DNA of 64,000 bases from Strigamia acuminata (lineage: Eukaryota > Arthropoda > Chilopoda > Geophilomorpha > Linotaeniidae), in the NCBI GenBank assembly GCA_949358305.1, contig OX442315.1, positions 11,124,427 through 11,188,426 of the forward strand, in the 5' to 3' direction. Below are positions 1-10,169 of this stretch, piece after piece (the stretch's first letter is position 1; every line of letters starts with the position of its first letter). Under the pieces are notes generated by a model that saw only the letters and a program-made list of their open reading frames with translations, was not told the DNA's origin and did no database searches. The position numbers were made by a program, and so were the translations under genes.

Positions 1-544
1 GATTATTGTAGATTCACAATGCGCTAGATAAAGGAGCAGGCATTACCATTTAAGGAATTAAGATAACTGGTTTATTCAAATTAAAGAAAATGCTAGGTGG
101 TGTAGTAACTGGTACAGCATCATAACATATGAAAAGTGGTCATAACTGACCAATGAAGTAGGACACGCCAAATTTTTGTTGATGGCAATTTTCTTCTTCA
201 CTTGGATTTATGTGGATTATTATAATTTACACATGTTAAGCATCAATCACTATTATTTTGAAGGCTGCAAACCCATACATGTGGTCACGCGCATGAAACG
301 TTGCCGAACATATTGCGAACATGCGTAAAACGTTCAGCATCGAGAAACGCCCCACTAGCCACTTAATGCAGATTTTATCGCCATTAAAGCAAAAACGCAA
401 GGAATTTGATGAACTGTGATTTTGTGCTAAGTGAATCCCAAACTCAAACAACTGTATGTATAGAATAATTGCCAAATGCCAATCTTAGCTTATTTTGTAT
501 AGAATTTGTGAATAACATAAGCTGTAAATACATATCTTTAAACT
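1..544 (-). other. 3' UTR and downstream flank of gene R1
   Basis: No coding region is supported here. It lies just past the R1 stop codon (545-547, minus strand). The nearest exact AATAAA on the minus strand is at 71-76 (tttatt on the plus strand), which would give a 3' UTR of about 470 nt. Part of this block (about 1-290) is repeated imperfectly at 12,128-12,460, so it belongs to a duplicated 3' flank. Confidence 0.5.
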
Positions 545-784
545 TTATACCGGTAGTATGATTGTGATACATGGCCCAGCCAAGACAATAGGACCTAAAA
601 TGATTTTCCAACAGTTAACATTGATGCCAGGTGCACCGAGATCTATAAATGGTCTGTCCAGGTCACCCAAAAGTTTTAGAAGCAGTTTCAGAATTTCCAA
701 TGCATTTCCTTTAAATTTTCCAGAATTTATCAAGTCCGTGAGTTGTTTTATCACGACATTGATTTTGGTCACTTCATTTTTAAG
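545..784 (-). CDS. R1 last exon: half domain with hydrophobic C-terminus
   Basis: 79 codons plus stop. The first half is a normal domain start (LKNEVTKINVVIKQLTDLIN to DLGAPGIN). The beta segment is then replaced by about 20 hydrophobic residues up to the stop (WKIILGPIVLAGPC, then ITIILPV). Such a tail could act as a GPI-anchor signal or membrane segment, but may simply be degenerated sequence. R2 also ends in a half domain but with a Pro/Gly-rich hydrophilic tail. Confidence 0.65.
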   Translation of the reverse strand, partial: LKNEVTKINVVIKQLTDLINSGKFKGNALEILKLLLKLLGDLDRPFIDLGAPGINVNCWKIILGPIVLAGPCITIILPV

Positions 785-3700
785 CTGAAAGAACGAAACA
801 GATTAATTTTTGAAAAAGGTTTCAAGAGTTTCCTAGTTACCGCTGTTTGCAGGTCTGCTTGACTGCTAAAGTTCTTTTCGAGGTTTTTAAATACGGCGTT
901 GAACTCCTCTTCGATCTGTTTGACTTGTGCATTATCTTTCAAATCTGCATTTGTCAGTGCGATTGCCAATTCTAATGAAATCTTCTCCAGGCCAGAATTC
1001 ACCAATGAAATGGATGCCTTTACTTGAGTGGTTGTGGCAAACGTGATTACAATGCCAGTTGTAAGACCACAGCAAATGCCAGTTGCACCGAGATCAGTAA
1101 ATGGTTTGTCCAAGTCGTCCAAAAGTGTAACGAGCAATTTCAGAATTTCCAATGCATCTCCTTTAACTTTTCCAGAATTTATCAAGTCCTTGAGTTGTTT
1201 TATCACGACATTGATTTTGGTCACTTCATTTTTAAGCTGAAAGAACGAAACAGATTAATTTTTGAAAAAGATCCCAAGAGTTTACTAGTTACCGCTGTTT
1301 GCAGGTCTGCTTGACTGCTAAAGTTCTTTTCGAGATTTTTAAATACGACGTTGAGCTCTTCTTCGATCTGTGTGACTTGTGCGTTATCTTTCAAATCTGC
1401 ATTTGTCAGTGCTTTTGCCAATGCTAGCAAAATCTTCTCCAGGCCAGAATTCGCCGCTGAAATGGATGCCTTTACTTGAGTGGTTGTGGCAAACGTGATT
1501 ACAATGCCAGTTGTAAGACCACAGCAAATGCCAGTTGCACCGAGATTAGTAAATGGTTTGTCCAAGTCGTCCAAAAGTGTAACGAGCAATTTCAGAATTT
1601 CCGAAGCATCTCCTTTAACTATTCCAGAATTTATCAAGTCTCTGAGTTGTATTATCACGACATTGATTTTGGTCACTTCATTTTTAAGCTGAAAAACGAA
1701 ACGGATTAATTTTTGAAAAAGATCCCAAGAGTTTCCTAGTTACCGCTGTTTGCAGGTCTGCTTGACTGCTAAAGTTCTTTTCGAGATTTTTAAATACGGC
1801 GTTGAGCTCTTCTTCGATCTGTGTGACTTGTGCGTTATCTTTCAAATCTGCATTTGTCAGTGCTATTGCCAATTCTAATGAAATCTTCTCCAGGCCAGAA
1901 TTCACCAATGAAATGGATGCCTTTACTTGAGTGGTTGTGGCAAACGTGATTACAATGCCAGTTGTAAGACCACAGCAAATGCCAGTTGCACCGAGATCAG
2001 TAAATGGTTTGTCCAAGTCGTCCAAAAGTGTAACGAGCAATTTCAGAATTTCCGAAGCATCTCCTTTAACTATTCCAGAATTTATCAAGTCTCTGAGTTG
2101 TATTATCACGACATTGATTTTGGTCACTTCATTTTTAAGCTGAAAGAACGAAACAGATTAATTTTTGAAAAAGATCCCAAGAGTTTACTAGTTACCGCTG
2201 TTTGCAGGTCTGCTTGACTGCTAAAGTTCTTTTCGAGATTTTTAAATACGACGTTGAGCTCTTCTTCGATCTGTGTGACTTGTGCGTTATCTTTCAAATC
2301 TGCATTTGTCAGTGCTTTTGCCAATGCTAGCAAAATCTTCTCCAGGCCAGAATTCGCCGCTGAAATGGATGCCTTTACTTGAGCGGTTGTGGCAAACGTG
2401 ATTACAATGCCAGTTGTAAGACCACAGCAAATGCCAGTTGCACCGAGATCAGTAAATGGTTTGTCCAAGTCGTCCAAAAGTGTAACGAGCAATTGCAGAT
2501 TTTCCAATGCATCTCCTTTAACTTTTCCAGAATATATCAAGTCCTTGAGTTGTTTTATCACGACATTGATTTTGGTCACTTCATTTTTAAGCTGACAGAA
2601 CGAAACAGATTAATTTTTAAAAAGATTTCAAGAGTTTCCTAGTTACCGCTGTTTGCAGGTCTGCTTGACTGCTAAAGTTCTTTTCGAGATTTTTAAATAC
2701 GATTTCGAGCTCCTCTTCGATCTGTTTGACTATTGCGTTATCTTTCAAATCTGCATTTGTCAGTACTATTGCCAATTCTAATGAAATCTTCTCCAGGCCA
2801 GAATTCGCCAATGAAATGGATGCCTTTACTTGAGCGGTTGTGGCAAACGTGATTACAATGCCAGTTGTAAGACCACAGCAAATGCCAGTTGCACCGAGAT
2901 CAGTAAATGGTTTGTCCAAGTCGTCCAAAAGTGTAACGAGCAATTTCAGAATTTCCGAAGCATCTCCTTTAACTATTCCAGAATTTATCAAGTCTCTGAG
3001 TTGTATTATCACGACATTGATTTTGGTCACTTCATTTTTAAGCTGAAAAACGAAACAGATTAATTTTTGAAAAAAATCCCAAGAGTTTACTAGTTACCGC
3101 TGTTTGCAGGTCTGCTTGACTGCTAAAGTTCTTTTCGAGATTTTTAAATACGGCGTTGAGCTTTTCTTCGATCTGTGTGACTTGTGCGTTATCTTTCAAA
3201 TCTGCATTTGTCAGTGCTATTGCCAATTCTAATGAAATCTTCTCCAGGCCAGAATTCGCCAATGAAATGGATGCCTTTACTTGAGCGGTTGTGGCAAACC
3301 TGATTACAATGCCAGTTGTAAGACCACAGCAAATGCCAGTTGCACCGAGATCAGTAAATGGTTTGTCCAAGTCGTCCAAAAGTGTAACGAGCAATTGCAG
3401 ATTTTCCAATGAATCTCCTTTAACTTTTCCAGAATTTATCAAGTCCTTGAGTTGTTTTATCACGACATTGATTTTGGTCACTTCATTTTTAAGCTGACAG
3501 AACGAAACAGATTAATTTTTAAAAACATTCCAAGAGTTTCCTAGTTACCGCTGTTTGCAGGTCTGCTTTACTGCTAAAGTTCTTTTCGAGATTTTTAAAT
3601 ACGATTTCGAGCTCCTCTTCGATCTGTTTGACTATTGCGTTATCTTTCAAAGCTGCATTTGTCAGTGCTATTGCCAATTCTAATGAAATCTTCTCCAGGC

Positions 3701-6700
3701 CAGAATTCGCCAATGAAATGGATGCCTTTACATGAGCAGTTGTGGCAAACGTGATTACAATGCCAGTTGTAAGACCACAGCAAATGCCAGTTGCACCGAG
3801 ATCAGTAAATGGTTTGTCCAAGTCGTCCAAAAGTGTAACGAGCAATTTCAGAATTTCCAATGAATCTCCTTTAACTTTTCCAGAATTTATCAAGTCCTTG
3901 AGTTGTTTTATCACGACATTGATTTTGGTCACTTCATTTTTAAGCTGAAAGAATGAAACAGATTAATTTTTAAAAAAGATTCCAACAGTTTCCTAGTTAC
4001 CGCTGTTTGCAGGTCTGCTTGACTGCTAAAGTTCTTTTCGAGGTTTTTAAATACGATTTTGAGCTCCTCTTCGATCTGTTTGACTATTGCGTTATCTTGC
4101 AAAGCTGCATTTGTCAGTGCTATTGCCAATTCTAATGAAATCTTCTCCAGGCCAGAATTCGCCAATGAAATGGATGCCTTTACTTGAGCGGTTGTGGCAA
4201 ACGTGATTACAATGCCAGTTGTAAGACTACAGCAAATGCCAGTTACACCGAGATCAGTAAATGGTTTGTCCAAGTTGTCCAAAAGTGTAACGAGCAATTT
4301 CAGAATTTCCAATGCATCTCCTTTAACTTTTCCAGAATTTATCAAGTCCTTGAGTTGTTTTATCACGACATTGATTTTGGTCACTTCATTTTTAAGCTGA
4401 AAGAACGAAAAAGATTAATTTTGTGCAAATTTCCGGATACCCCTTCTAATGGCGAATCGTCTAAGGCGAATTTCCAAAGTTCGCCATTGGAAAGCTATTT
4501 TGACATTTTCAATGGCGAATCAAAGAAAATTGAAATTCGCCATTTGAAACGTTATTTGCGTTTCCAATGGCGAATCGGTGGGCATGTCATCTAGCGCACT
4601 GCGACATGAATCAACTGCGACTTTGGAACTTGTATTTTGGGTATTTCTTCTTCTTCCAATTCCTAAGAATGGCTAACAAGGGGTGGGGGGCTGCGCCCCC
4701 CTTGACCCCGGCAAACCTAATCTTACTGGTTTTTTTATGCTAAACCATTTTTTTGGGACGACTTGTCGCTGTTGCGGTAAATAATGTCGCGCTAGATGTG
4801 CGCCCCTGTGGCTAATTTCTTCCATTTCGCCATTGGAAATGTAATTAGACCTTCCTAATGGCGAATTGGTTTAATGTTTACCAATTCGCCATTTGAAAGG
4901 TCCAAATACGTTCCCAATGGCGAATTGGGAAAAATTTGCCATTGGGACTGCTTTTGGACGGAATAAAGTAGAAATTCGCCATTCGTCCAAATGGCTAGAT
5001 TCGCCATTGGGCGATTTGCCGTTGCAACGGCACCCCAAATTTCCAATTATGCTTGTGTGCTAAAGTTCTTTTCGAGATTTTTAAATGTCATTTGAATTTT
5101 TCATCAACCTTTCTGATTTGTTAGTTATTTTTCAAATCACGATTTTGCAGTGCTTTTTCCAAGTTGTTGGAAATCATGTCTAGTTCAGAATTAACCAATG
5201 CAATTGATGCCGTTACTTGAGGGTTTATGAGGTTACAAGTATGTGGGATAATGTCATCACTTCCACTGACATAAGTTTGTATCATTGTGGGTAACGACCC
5301 CTGCTGCACTAAGATCAGTAAATAGTTTTCCCAGGTCGCCCCAAACATCGGGTGATTTACATAATATTTGGTCGACAATGTAAGGAGGGTTACCAAATGT
5401 GTTTCAAAAAAATGTATTTATTGTATAATTTAATACTCCCTCTGTCCCAAATTATGGTATACATTTGTACTATTATTTTTGTCCCAAATTATGGTATACA
5501 TTTCAGGTTTTATTTGATTTTTATCATTATAAAAATGCAAAATTAATATAAATTAAGTAAACAATAAATAATATGGAGTAAATAATAACAATAAAAAATA
5601 AAGAGTAAACAATAACAATAAATAATACTCCATAACAATAACTTGTAATGATTGCTCTGAATTTGTGAATTTTGTAATTGTTGCCATTTTTTGCTATCAT
5701 CCCTGACTCCATACAACATTGCAATGTCAAAAATACATTGTTATGTTTATCTTTTGGCAGGAATATGTCCTTCGTTGTATTGTTTTTTAACTTCTCACCA
5801 AATTTGTAAAATAGTTAGTGGAGTAATTTCAATTTGCCTGCAAATTTCATTAATGGTGCCTTATTCCTAACAATGCTTTGTTTCAGCTACAGCTGTTGTA
5901 TACAATTTCGCTGATTATCAGTTAATTTATTCTATTTTGTCATTTTTCTTTGGAAACAGCCATTTTTCGAATTCATTTTCACTTTACTTTAAGCACAACA
6001 GGTGCCATTTAAATTTGAGTCCATTTTGGGAAAATTCAACTCAGCAATAATGGAACGATACACTAATTACCCATAATGCCACTTAGTGATCAGGAAGTCC
6101 ACTTAATTTGAAAGGTTATTCAGTTAAAATATCTTAAAATTATACAAAACTAACGATAATCGAGAATTTTTTAGAGAAATGTATACCATAATTTGGGACA
6201 GAGGGAGTATATTATTAGTAGTGGGTATAGTGTTGTTTCATTAATGTTTCAAGAGCCACTTTTTTACTCGCTTTCGTTTGGCGTTTTGACGATCTGAGCT
6301 TTCGTTCTCGAGATATATTTGCATTTTTGATCAATTTTTGCCCCATTTTGCCAAGTTTGATTGCACTAGTCATTTTTGAAATTTGCATTTTTGCAAGACA
6401 TTGTTTTTCTTCTGCCCTTACTGTTTACACATACAGCTACGTAAAAAAGATTCTACAGATTTAGTTTTACCGTGATTTGTAGCTCTGTCTCCGATTTGAA
6501 ATTAGAATCTGTTAGTTGTTTGGTTATTTCTTCAATGAGAGTTTGGAGTTTTTCTAGATCTGGCTTGGTTTCGGCATCAGCACCGTCAATTAAAGTCTTC
6601 AAGTTGATTAAAAGTTGACTTAAGTTGATCTCAATCGTCTTTATTCCACTTTGTTGTTCTTTTGTTGCCTGGAAGCTTATTACGATCGTTATGTTCGAGG

Positions 6701-9700
6701 TTCCGTTACCATCGGAGAATTTTAACTTGTTAATTAAATTACAGAAATCATACAACAATTTGATGACCATTTTTAGATTGGTCTTGTCGTCTGCATCTAA
6801 ACTGCTTGCCAATTTATTTGCATTATCTTCGATTTCTTTGATCAGTACTGCAGCTTCAGTCAGCTGGAAAAAGAAAAACAACAAATGATTGCCATTGAAA
6901 TGAAGACTATACCGGTACATTTAATAAATAACTTACTGCATTCTTTATTTTGTCTTCTGTTTGGAATGTTCCATTGAATAGTTTGATTATTTTAACAATA
7001 TCTTGGATAATTGCATCTTGAGTCTGTTTGTCCACATCATTTCCAGTCGGTTGCAAATTCACCAAAAACTGTATGAAACTGTTCAAGAAAGTGTTCAGGA
7101 GGTAGTTGCAGAATATTTTAATCGAATTGCTTGTAGTAAAACCAAACAAGAGCTGAATCTTGGCGTTGCCATTTGCATCACAAGTAATATGTAGTAGTTT
7201 GCATACATCTGCTGCAGTTTCCACAGAACCCACAGGTTTGGTTTTAATTCCGGTCACATTGAAAACACCAAATGGTTCGCTCAAACTGGTCAGAAACATA
7301 AGGATTCTCTCGAGGCTTGTTTTTATGTCACCGGTCACACTTGATGAATTTAGCAACAAGTTGATTTCATTTGCAACAGAATTGATATTTGACACAGCTT
7401 GGGTTAACTAGAAAAAAAATGGATATTTTTCATTATATTACTTTTGTTATCTTTTATCAAAGCAATCTTACTGCATATTCCAGATCTTGTTTTGATTTAA
7501 AGGTAGTTTGATTGAAAGATTTGATGATTGACTCGATATCTTCTCGAATTTTGTTGATTTTTGCTAGTTCTGATTGGTCTTTAATGTCTGAACTGAATTC
7601 CAAGGATTCCAATATGATCAAAAGTTGATACAATATAGATTCAGTCGTGTTTATTGCAGTTTGTTCATTTGTGGTTGCCATGAAGGTTATTTGGATCGTT
7701 ATTCTTATTGAGCTTCCGTCTGGGATGTTTGCAATTGAGGCGTTTAATTGACTCAAACTGTCCAGAAAGGCCTGTAGACTGGCGGTTTCATCTGCACTTA
7801 AACCGGTGGCCAAGTCGTTTGAATACATAATCAATTTTTTAAGTTCTTCTTTTCCTTTAGCCAACTGAAAAATACGTAAAATAAATATATAAAAAAATTA
7901 TAAAATTTTTTACCAAAGAAGAAATCAATGTGACCACTTGACCACCCAATGGTGAACTACGTCACTGACACATACTGGTCAATGGCTTTGAGGCCAGCCC
8001 TACTCTTGTGTCTGGACTGACTTAGTCTGGGTAAGGAGAGAGCTGAGTGGTGCAGGGAGTGGAGAGGAGAGAGATACTAAAAGTTGTTGTGATCTCAGAG
8101 CACTCACCCATTGTGGACCACCGTCGAGCACAAGCGAGTAGACCCTGACATCCTAGTCGCTCCTAGTCGCTCCTGATTGGCTCTTGGTATGTCAGGGTTT
8201 AGTCGCTTGTCCATCGAGCTGCTCAGGAGTCGTCGCCACATCGCGAGAGTGAGTTTGGAGGGAAAACGACGTTCCCGCCATTTTCATAACACAACTACAG
8301 TTGTGTTATTTTCCATTGTTTCAACTACTTTCATTATTCTCATTGTTTATTCCATTTATTCATTAGATTAGTATTATTTTTATTCCTTGTATATTTTGTT
8401 TAATAAGTTATTTGTGACATTTTAAATTTTGTAATCATTTTGGGGCTAAAATCGGGTGTTGATAAATACAACCTAAGCCATGTAGCTTAATTGTATTTGT
8501 ACCACTAAAGATATGTAACCCTGGTGGATTTGGAATCAAACTTTACTTGTGAAATCATGTTTGTTCACTTTACTCATCCCACTTTCTGCTTTTATGGTCT
8601 TTTGATTATTTTGCATTGACAAAGCAATACAATGGCTTTACAATTTGTTTCATGTGTATTTTGTAATTTCCTAGAAGCTAGTTAGTTTTTTGTTGGCCTT
8701 GGTGGTAGATGAATACACCTGAGTATTGTCATTCATGTATTTTTAGCTCATTCAAGCTTTGTTTTAATACAATATGTAACAACTTTCCTGTCACCCGCAT
8801 TTTCCTGTTGATGATTTTTTCCCTTCCTCATTTTTTAATATTTAAATTTCCTAGTGTCAGTTTTTATAAATTAAACACTTGTAATACATTTCCGTTATCT
8901 CTTAAACATAATTTCCTAGACAATTGGTGCGAAGGAAAGTCACGTTCCTCACATTCCTTTCCGCGTTTTACGTCATAATAGTAGTCTTGGAAAGTGACTT
9001 TGAAGAAAGTAAATGTCGATCCACTTTTCTGACTTCATGCGCACATCACAACAATGGTAAAGAACAATGTGCAAGCGTTTTGTCGAATGGATACATTCAT
9101 TCAAAAGTCACTCTTTTAAAAGGAAGAAAGGAAAAGTCTCTTTTCCTTTCATGAATTAAACACACCTAATGAAATGTACTAACAGAAATTTCCCTAGGAA
9201 ACAACACTTTATAATGATAGTTAAAGTTGAATTGATAGAAAGACACGCCTTTCAATATTTTACCCAGAAATTCTAAGCAAACTTGACCGAAAGGAATTTC
9301 AAAACAAAGATTCTGTAATCAAAGAAGATTTTTGGTACAGTGCTTGTCTTGTCTTACGCTTATTGGAGCCAATGTGGGACTAAGGTTATTGGTTACTATG
9401 GAAATAAAGGTGTGATATCACATTGTTAACATGAAATGAATGGATGGTGTTTGTTTTTCCTTATATGGACTTCTTAAATACGTCACTACTTAGGCTATGG
9501 ACACCAGAATGGCTTGTCTAGCTCTACATCTAACCAATCCTTTTTCCACACATGACTCCTTCAAATTATTCAAACTTAAAACAAACTTACCGCAATGCTG
9601 AATTGATCTTCCGTAGTGAAGACTGTTCCATTGAAGAGATTGAAAATGATACCAAAAGCTTTGATGGCGGGTTCTAAGCGTTTTGTGTCCCCAACATTTC

Positions 9701-10055
9701 CACTGTTTTGCAACGTTGACAGAAAGTCCAGAAAGTTCTGCGCGACCAATTGTGCATCATTGAAAAACTCTCGAATCTGCTCCGTGATGGGGATGTGAAA
9801 TTGCACATTAATTACAATACTCTCATTGCCAGACCCACAGAAGAGACCATCAAGTCTACAAACTAAGCCATCTTTTCCAAAGAGTTGACCTCCACCATCA
9901 CTACTTGCACTACCACCACCACCAGCCCCTTCACTGCCACCATCAACCCCTAGAAAACTGAAAAGTTTAAAAGCTGCATCTTGTTGAATAAAGCATGCAA
10001 AGAATAGACACAAAACTGTGTTCAGTGTAACAGCTGAAGTACTCAATGTCTTCAT
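545..10055 (-). CDS. Gene R1: secreted multi-domain repeat protein (about 1,709 aa)
   Basis: Function is unknown. I do not recognise the domain family. Coding exons (minus strand, all junctions phase 0): 9591-10055, 7472-7864, 6937-7407, 6471-6863, 4001-4396, 3549-3944, 3098-3493, 2647-3042, 2196-2591, 1744-2139, 1293-1688, 841-1236 and 545-784. Each exon encodes one domain: two amphipathic helices, a conserved 'PF..LG.xGI' type turn, a short beta-like segment (IVITF or similar), then two or more helices ending near F-x-S-x-x-x-L-x-x-A. The first coding exon adds an N-terminal signal peptide (MKTLSTSAVTLN, then LCLFFACF). ATG 10055 follows directly on a CAG acceptor. The eight central domains are nearly identical and the four N-terminal ones are diverged. 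The last exon is a half domain with a hydrophobic tail. R2 (33,563-52,229) is a paralogue. Exon joins are inferred from splice signals and conserved phase, without transcript data. Confidence 0.8.
841..4396 (-). repeat. R1 array: eight tandem 132-codon exons, 451/452-bp period
   Basis: Exons 4001-4396, 3549-3944, 3098-3493, 2647-3042, 2196-2591, 1744-2139, 1293-1688 and 841-1236 are each 396 nt. They are separated by 55-56-nt introns with identical-type borders (GCG|GTAACTAG and TTCAG|CTTAAAAATGAAG). Domains start LKNEVTKINVVI and carry a Cys-Cys pair in the loop (TGICCGLTTGIVITF), which the R2 array domains lack. Variation between copies is modest and concentrated in VKGDA(L/S)E(I/N)L and the EEE/L(N/E) helix, which shows homogenisation within R1. 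The units are close to, but not interchangeable with, the 467-bp units of R2. Confidence 0.9.
4425..5044. repeat. Foldback repeat built on AATGGCGAAT / ATTCGCCATT
   Basis: More than ten copies of a short motif occur in both orientations (AATGGCGAAT and ATTCGCCATT) in two clusters, about 4,445-4,575 and 4,825-5,010. Between them lies a GC hairpin (GGGGGGCTGCGCCCCCC near 4,685-4,702). Extensive inverted pairing suggests a foldback or MITE-like element. I could not define clean termini or a target duplication. It abuts and truncates the dead exon at 5,045. Confidence 0.6.
5045..5400 (-). pseudogene. Degraded repeat-domain exon inside an R1 intron
   Basis: Minus-strand sequence still reads as pieces of the repeat domain (FTDLSAAGV in one frame, then NPQVTASIALVNSELDMIS, then NLEKALQNRDLKNN followed by a stop). 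It has frameshifts and internal stops. Its downstream end stops abruptly at the foldback repeat (about 4,425-5,044). It lies where a ninth array exon would be, between exon 4 and the homogenised block, so it looks like an exon that left the homogenising array and decayed. Confidence 0.7.
5436..6207. mobile_element. Mariner-like (Stowaway/vulmar-type) element, 772 bp, degenerate
   Basis: The left end CTCCCTCTGTCCCAAATT at 5436 is mirrored at the right end (ending 6207). Terminal inverted repeats are about 30 bp, with TA on both sides (5434-5435 and 6208-6209). A second partial copy of the end motif lies at about 5,488-5,512. On the minus strand (about 5,770-5,950) shattered frames read LTDNQRNCIQQL and GTINEICRQIEIT followed by ILQIW, which resembles the N-terminal helix-turn-helix of plant/fungal-type mariner transposases. 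No complete transposase remains. The ends match the plant Stowaway/mariner consensus CTCCCTC-GTCCC closely. Confidence 0.75.
6471..6863 (-). CDS. R1 coding exon 4: diverged repeat domain
   Basis: 131 codons between acceptor CTTTTTCCAG|CTGACTG and donor ACG|GTAAAA. The domain order is as in exon 2 (LTEAAVLIKEIEDNANKL, beta-like NITIVISFQAT, terminal FKSETELQIT). An open frame upstream of the acceptor is the intron read through and is not coding. R2 counterpart: 48077-48463. Confidence 0.8.
6937..7407 (-). CDS. R1 coding exon 3: diverged repeat domain
   Basis: 157 codons between acceptor TTTTTTCTAG|TTAACCC and donor GCA|GTAAGT. It starts LTQAVSNINSVANEINLLL, close to the LTNEVSGINVV start of the R2 array domains, and keeps the PFGVFNVTGI turn. 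A two-cysteine insert (around VCKLLHITCD) precedes the beta-like segment. R2 counterpart: 48522-48986. Confidence 0.8.
7472..7864 (-). CDS. R1 coding exon 2: diverged repeat domain
   Basis: 131 codons, beginning after acceptor TTTTTCAG|TTGGCTAAAG and ending GCA|GTAAGA. It encodes a Lys/Glu-rich helical domain (KGKEELKKL, ATGLSADETASLQAFLDSL), then a beta-like SIRITIQITF and terminal FKSKQDLEYA. The layout matches the array domains, so the exon descends from the same unit. The following intron is 64 nt. R2 counterpart: 49052-49447. Confidence 0.8.
7865..9590 (-). other. R1 intron 2 (1,726 bp)
   Basis: Non-coding. About 8,690-9,590 is clearly homologous to the equivalent R2 intron (for example GGCCTTGGTGGTAGATGAAT in both). 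The left part (about 7,920-8,400) is specific to R1 and contains an imperfect inverted repeat, ACAAGCGA..GACCCTGACAT at about 8,130 and ATGTCAGGGT..TCGCTTGT at about 8,188. This is a possible small hairpin element. Two insertions present in the R2 intron are absent here. Confidence 0.6.
9591..10055 (-). CDS. R1 coding exon 1: signal peptide, Gly/Ser linker and first domain
   Basis: 155 codons. Residues 1 to about 28 form a hydrophobic secretion signal ending near QQDAAF. A Gly/Ser-rich, acidic linker follows (GGGGSASSDGGG), then LFGKDGLVC.LDGLFCGSG with two cysteines that could form a disulfide. The second half is a recognisable version of the repeat domain (beta-like SIVINVQF, then helices, then FTTEDQFSIA). 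The donor is GCG|GTAAGT at 9590. The R2 counterpart, 51765-52229, has the same length and very similar sequence. Confidence 0.85.
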
Positions 10056-10163
10056 CTGGAATTTGTAAAATAGAGATTAGTTTTATGGGAGGTGGAATTG
10101 TGTGCTGAAGAGACCATACCTTGTTGCTTGTTGAAACTGCACATTTGGAGCAAGGTATTTATA
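10056..10163 (-). promoter_or_regulatory. R1 core promoter, 5' UTR and leader intron
   Basis: A TATA box (TATAAA, minus strand, 10,158-10,163) sits inside the palindrome GGTATAAATACC. Transcription would start around 10,130-10,138. The short leader exon ends CAACAAG|GTATGG (10,120/10,119). A 64-nt intron (10,056-10,119) ends CCAG immediately before the ATG. The same palindrome, donor, intron length and acceptor-ATG junction occur in R2, so the arrangement is conserved. Confidence 0.7.
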
Positions 10164-10169
10164 CCATTT

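Noticed and set aside
7003-7411. Plus-strand open frames over R1 exon 3
   Set aside because: Antisense shadows of a conserved minus-strand exon.
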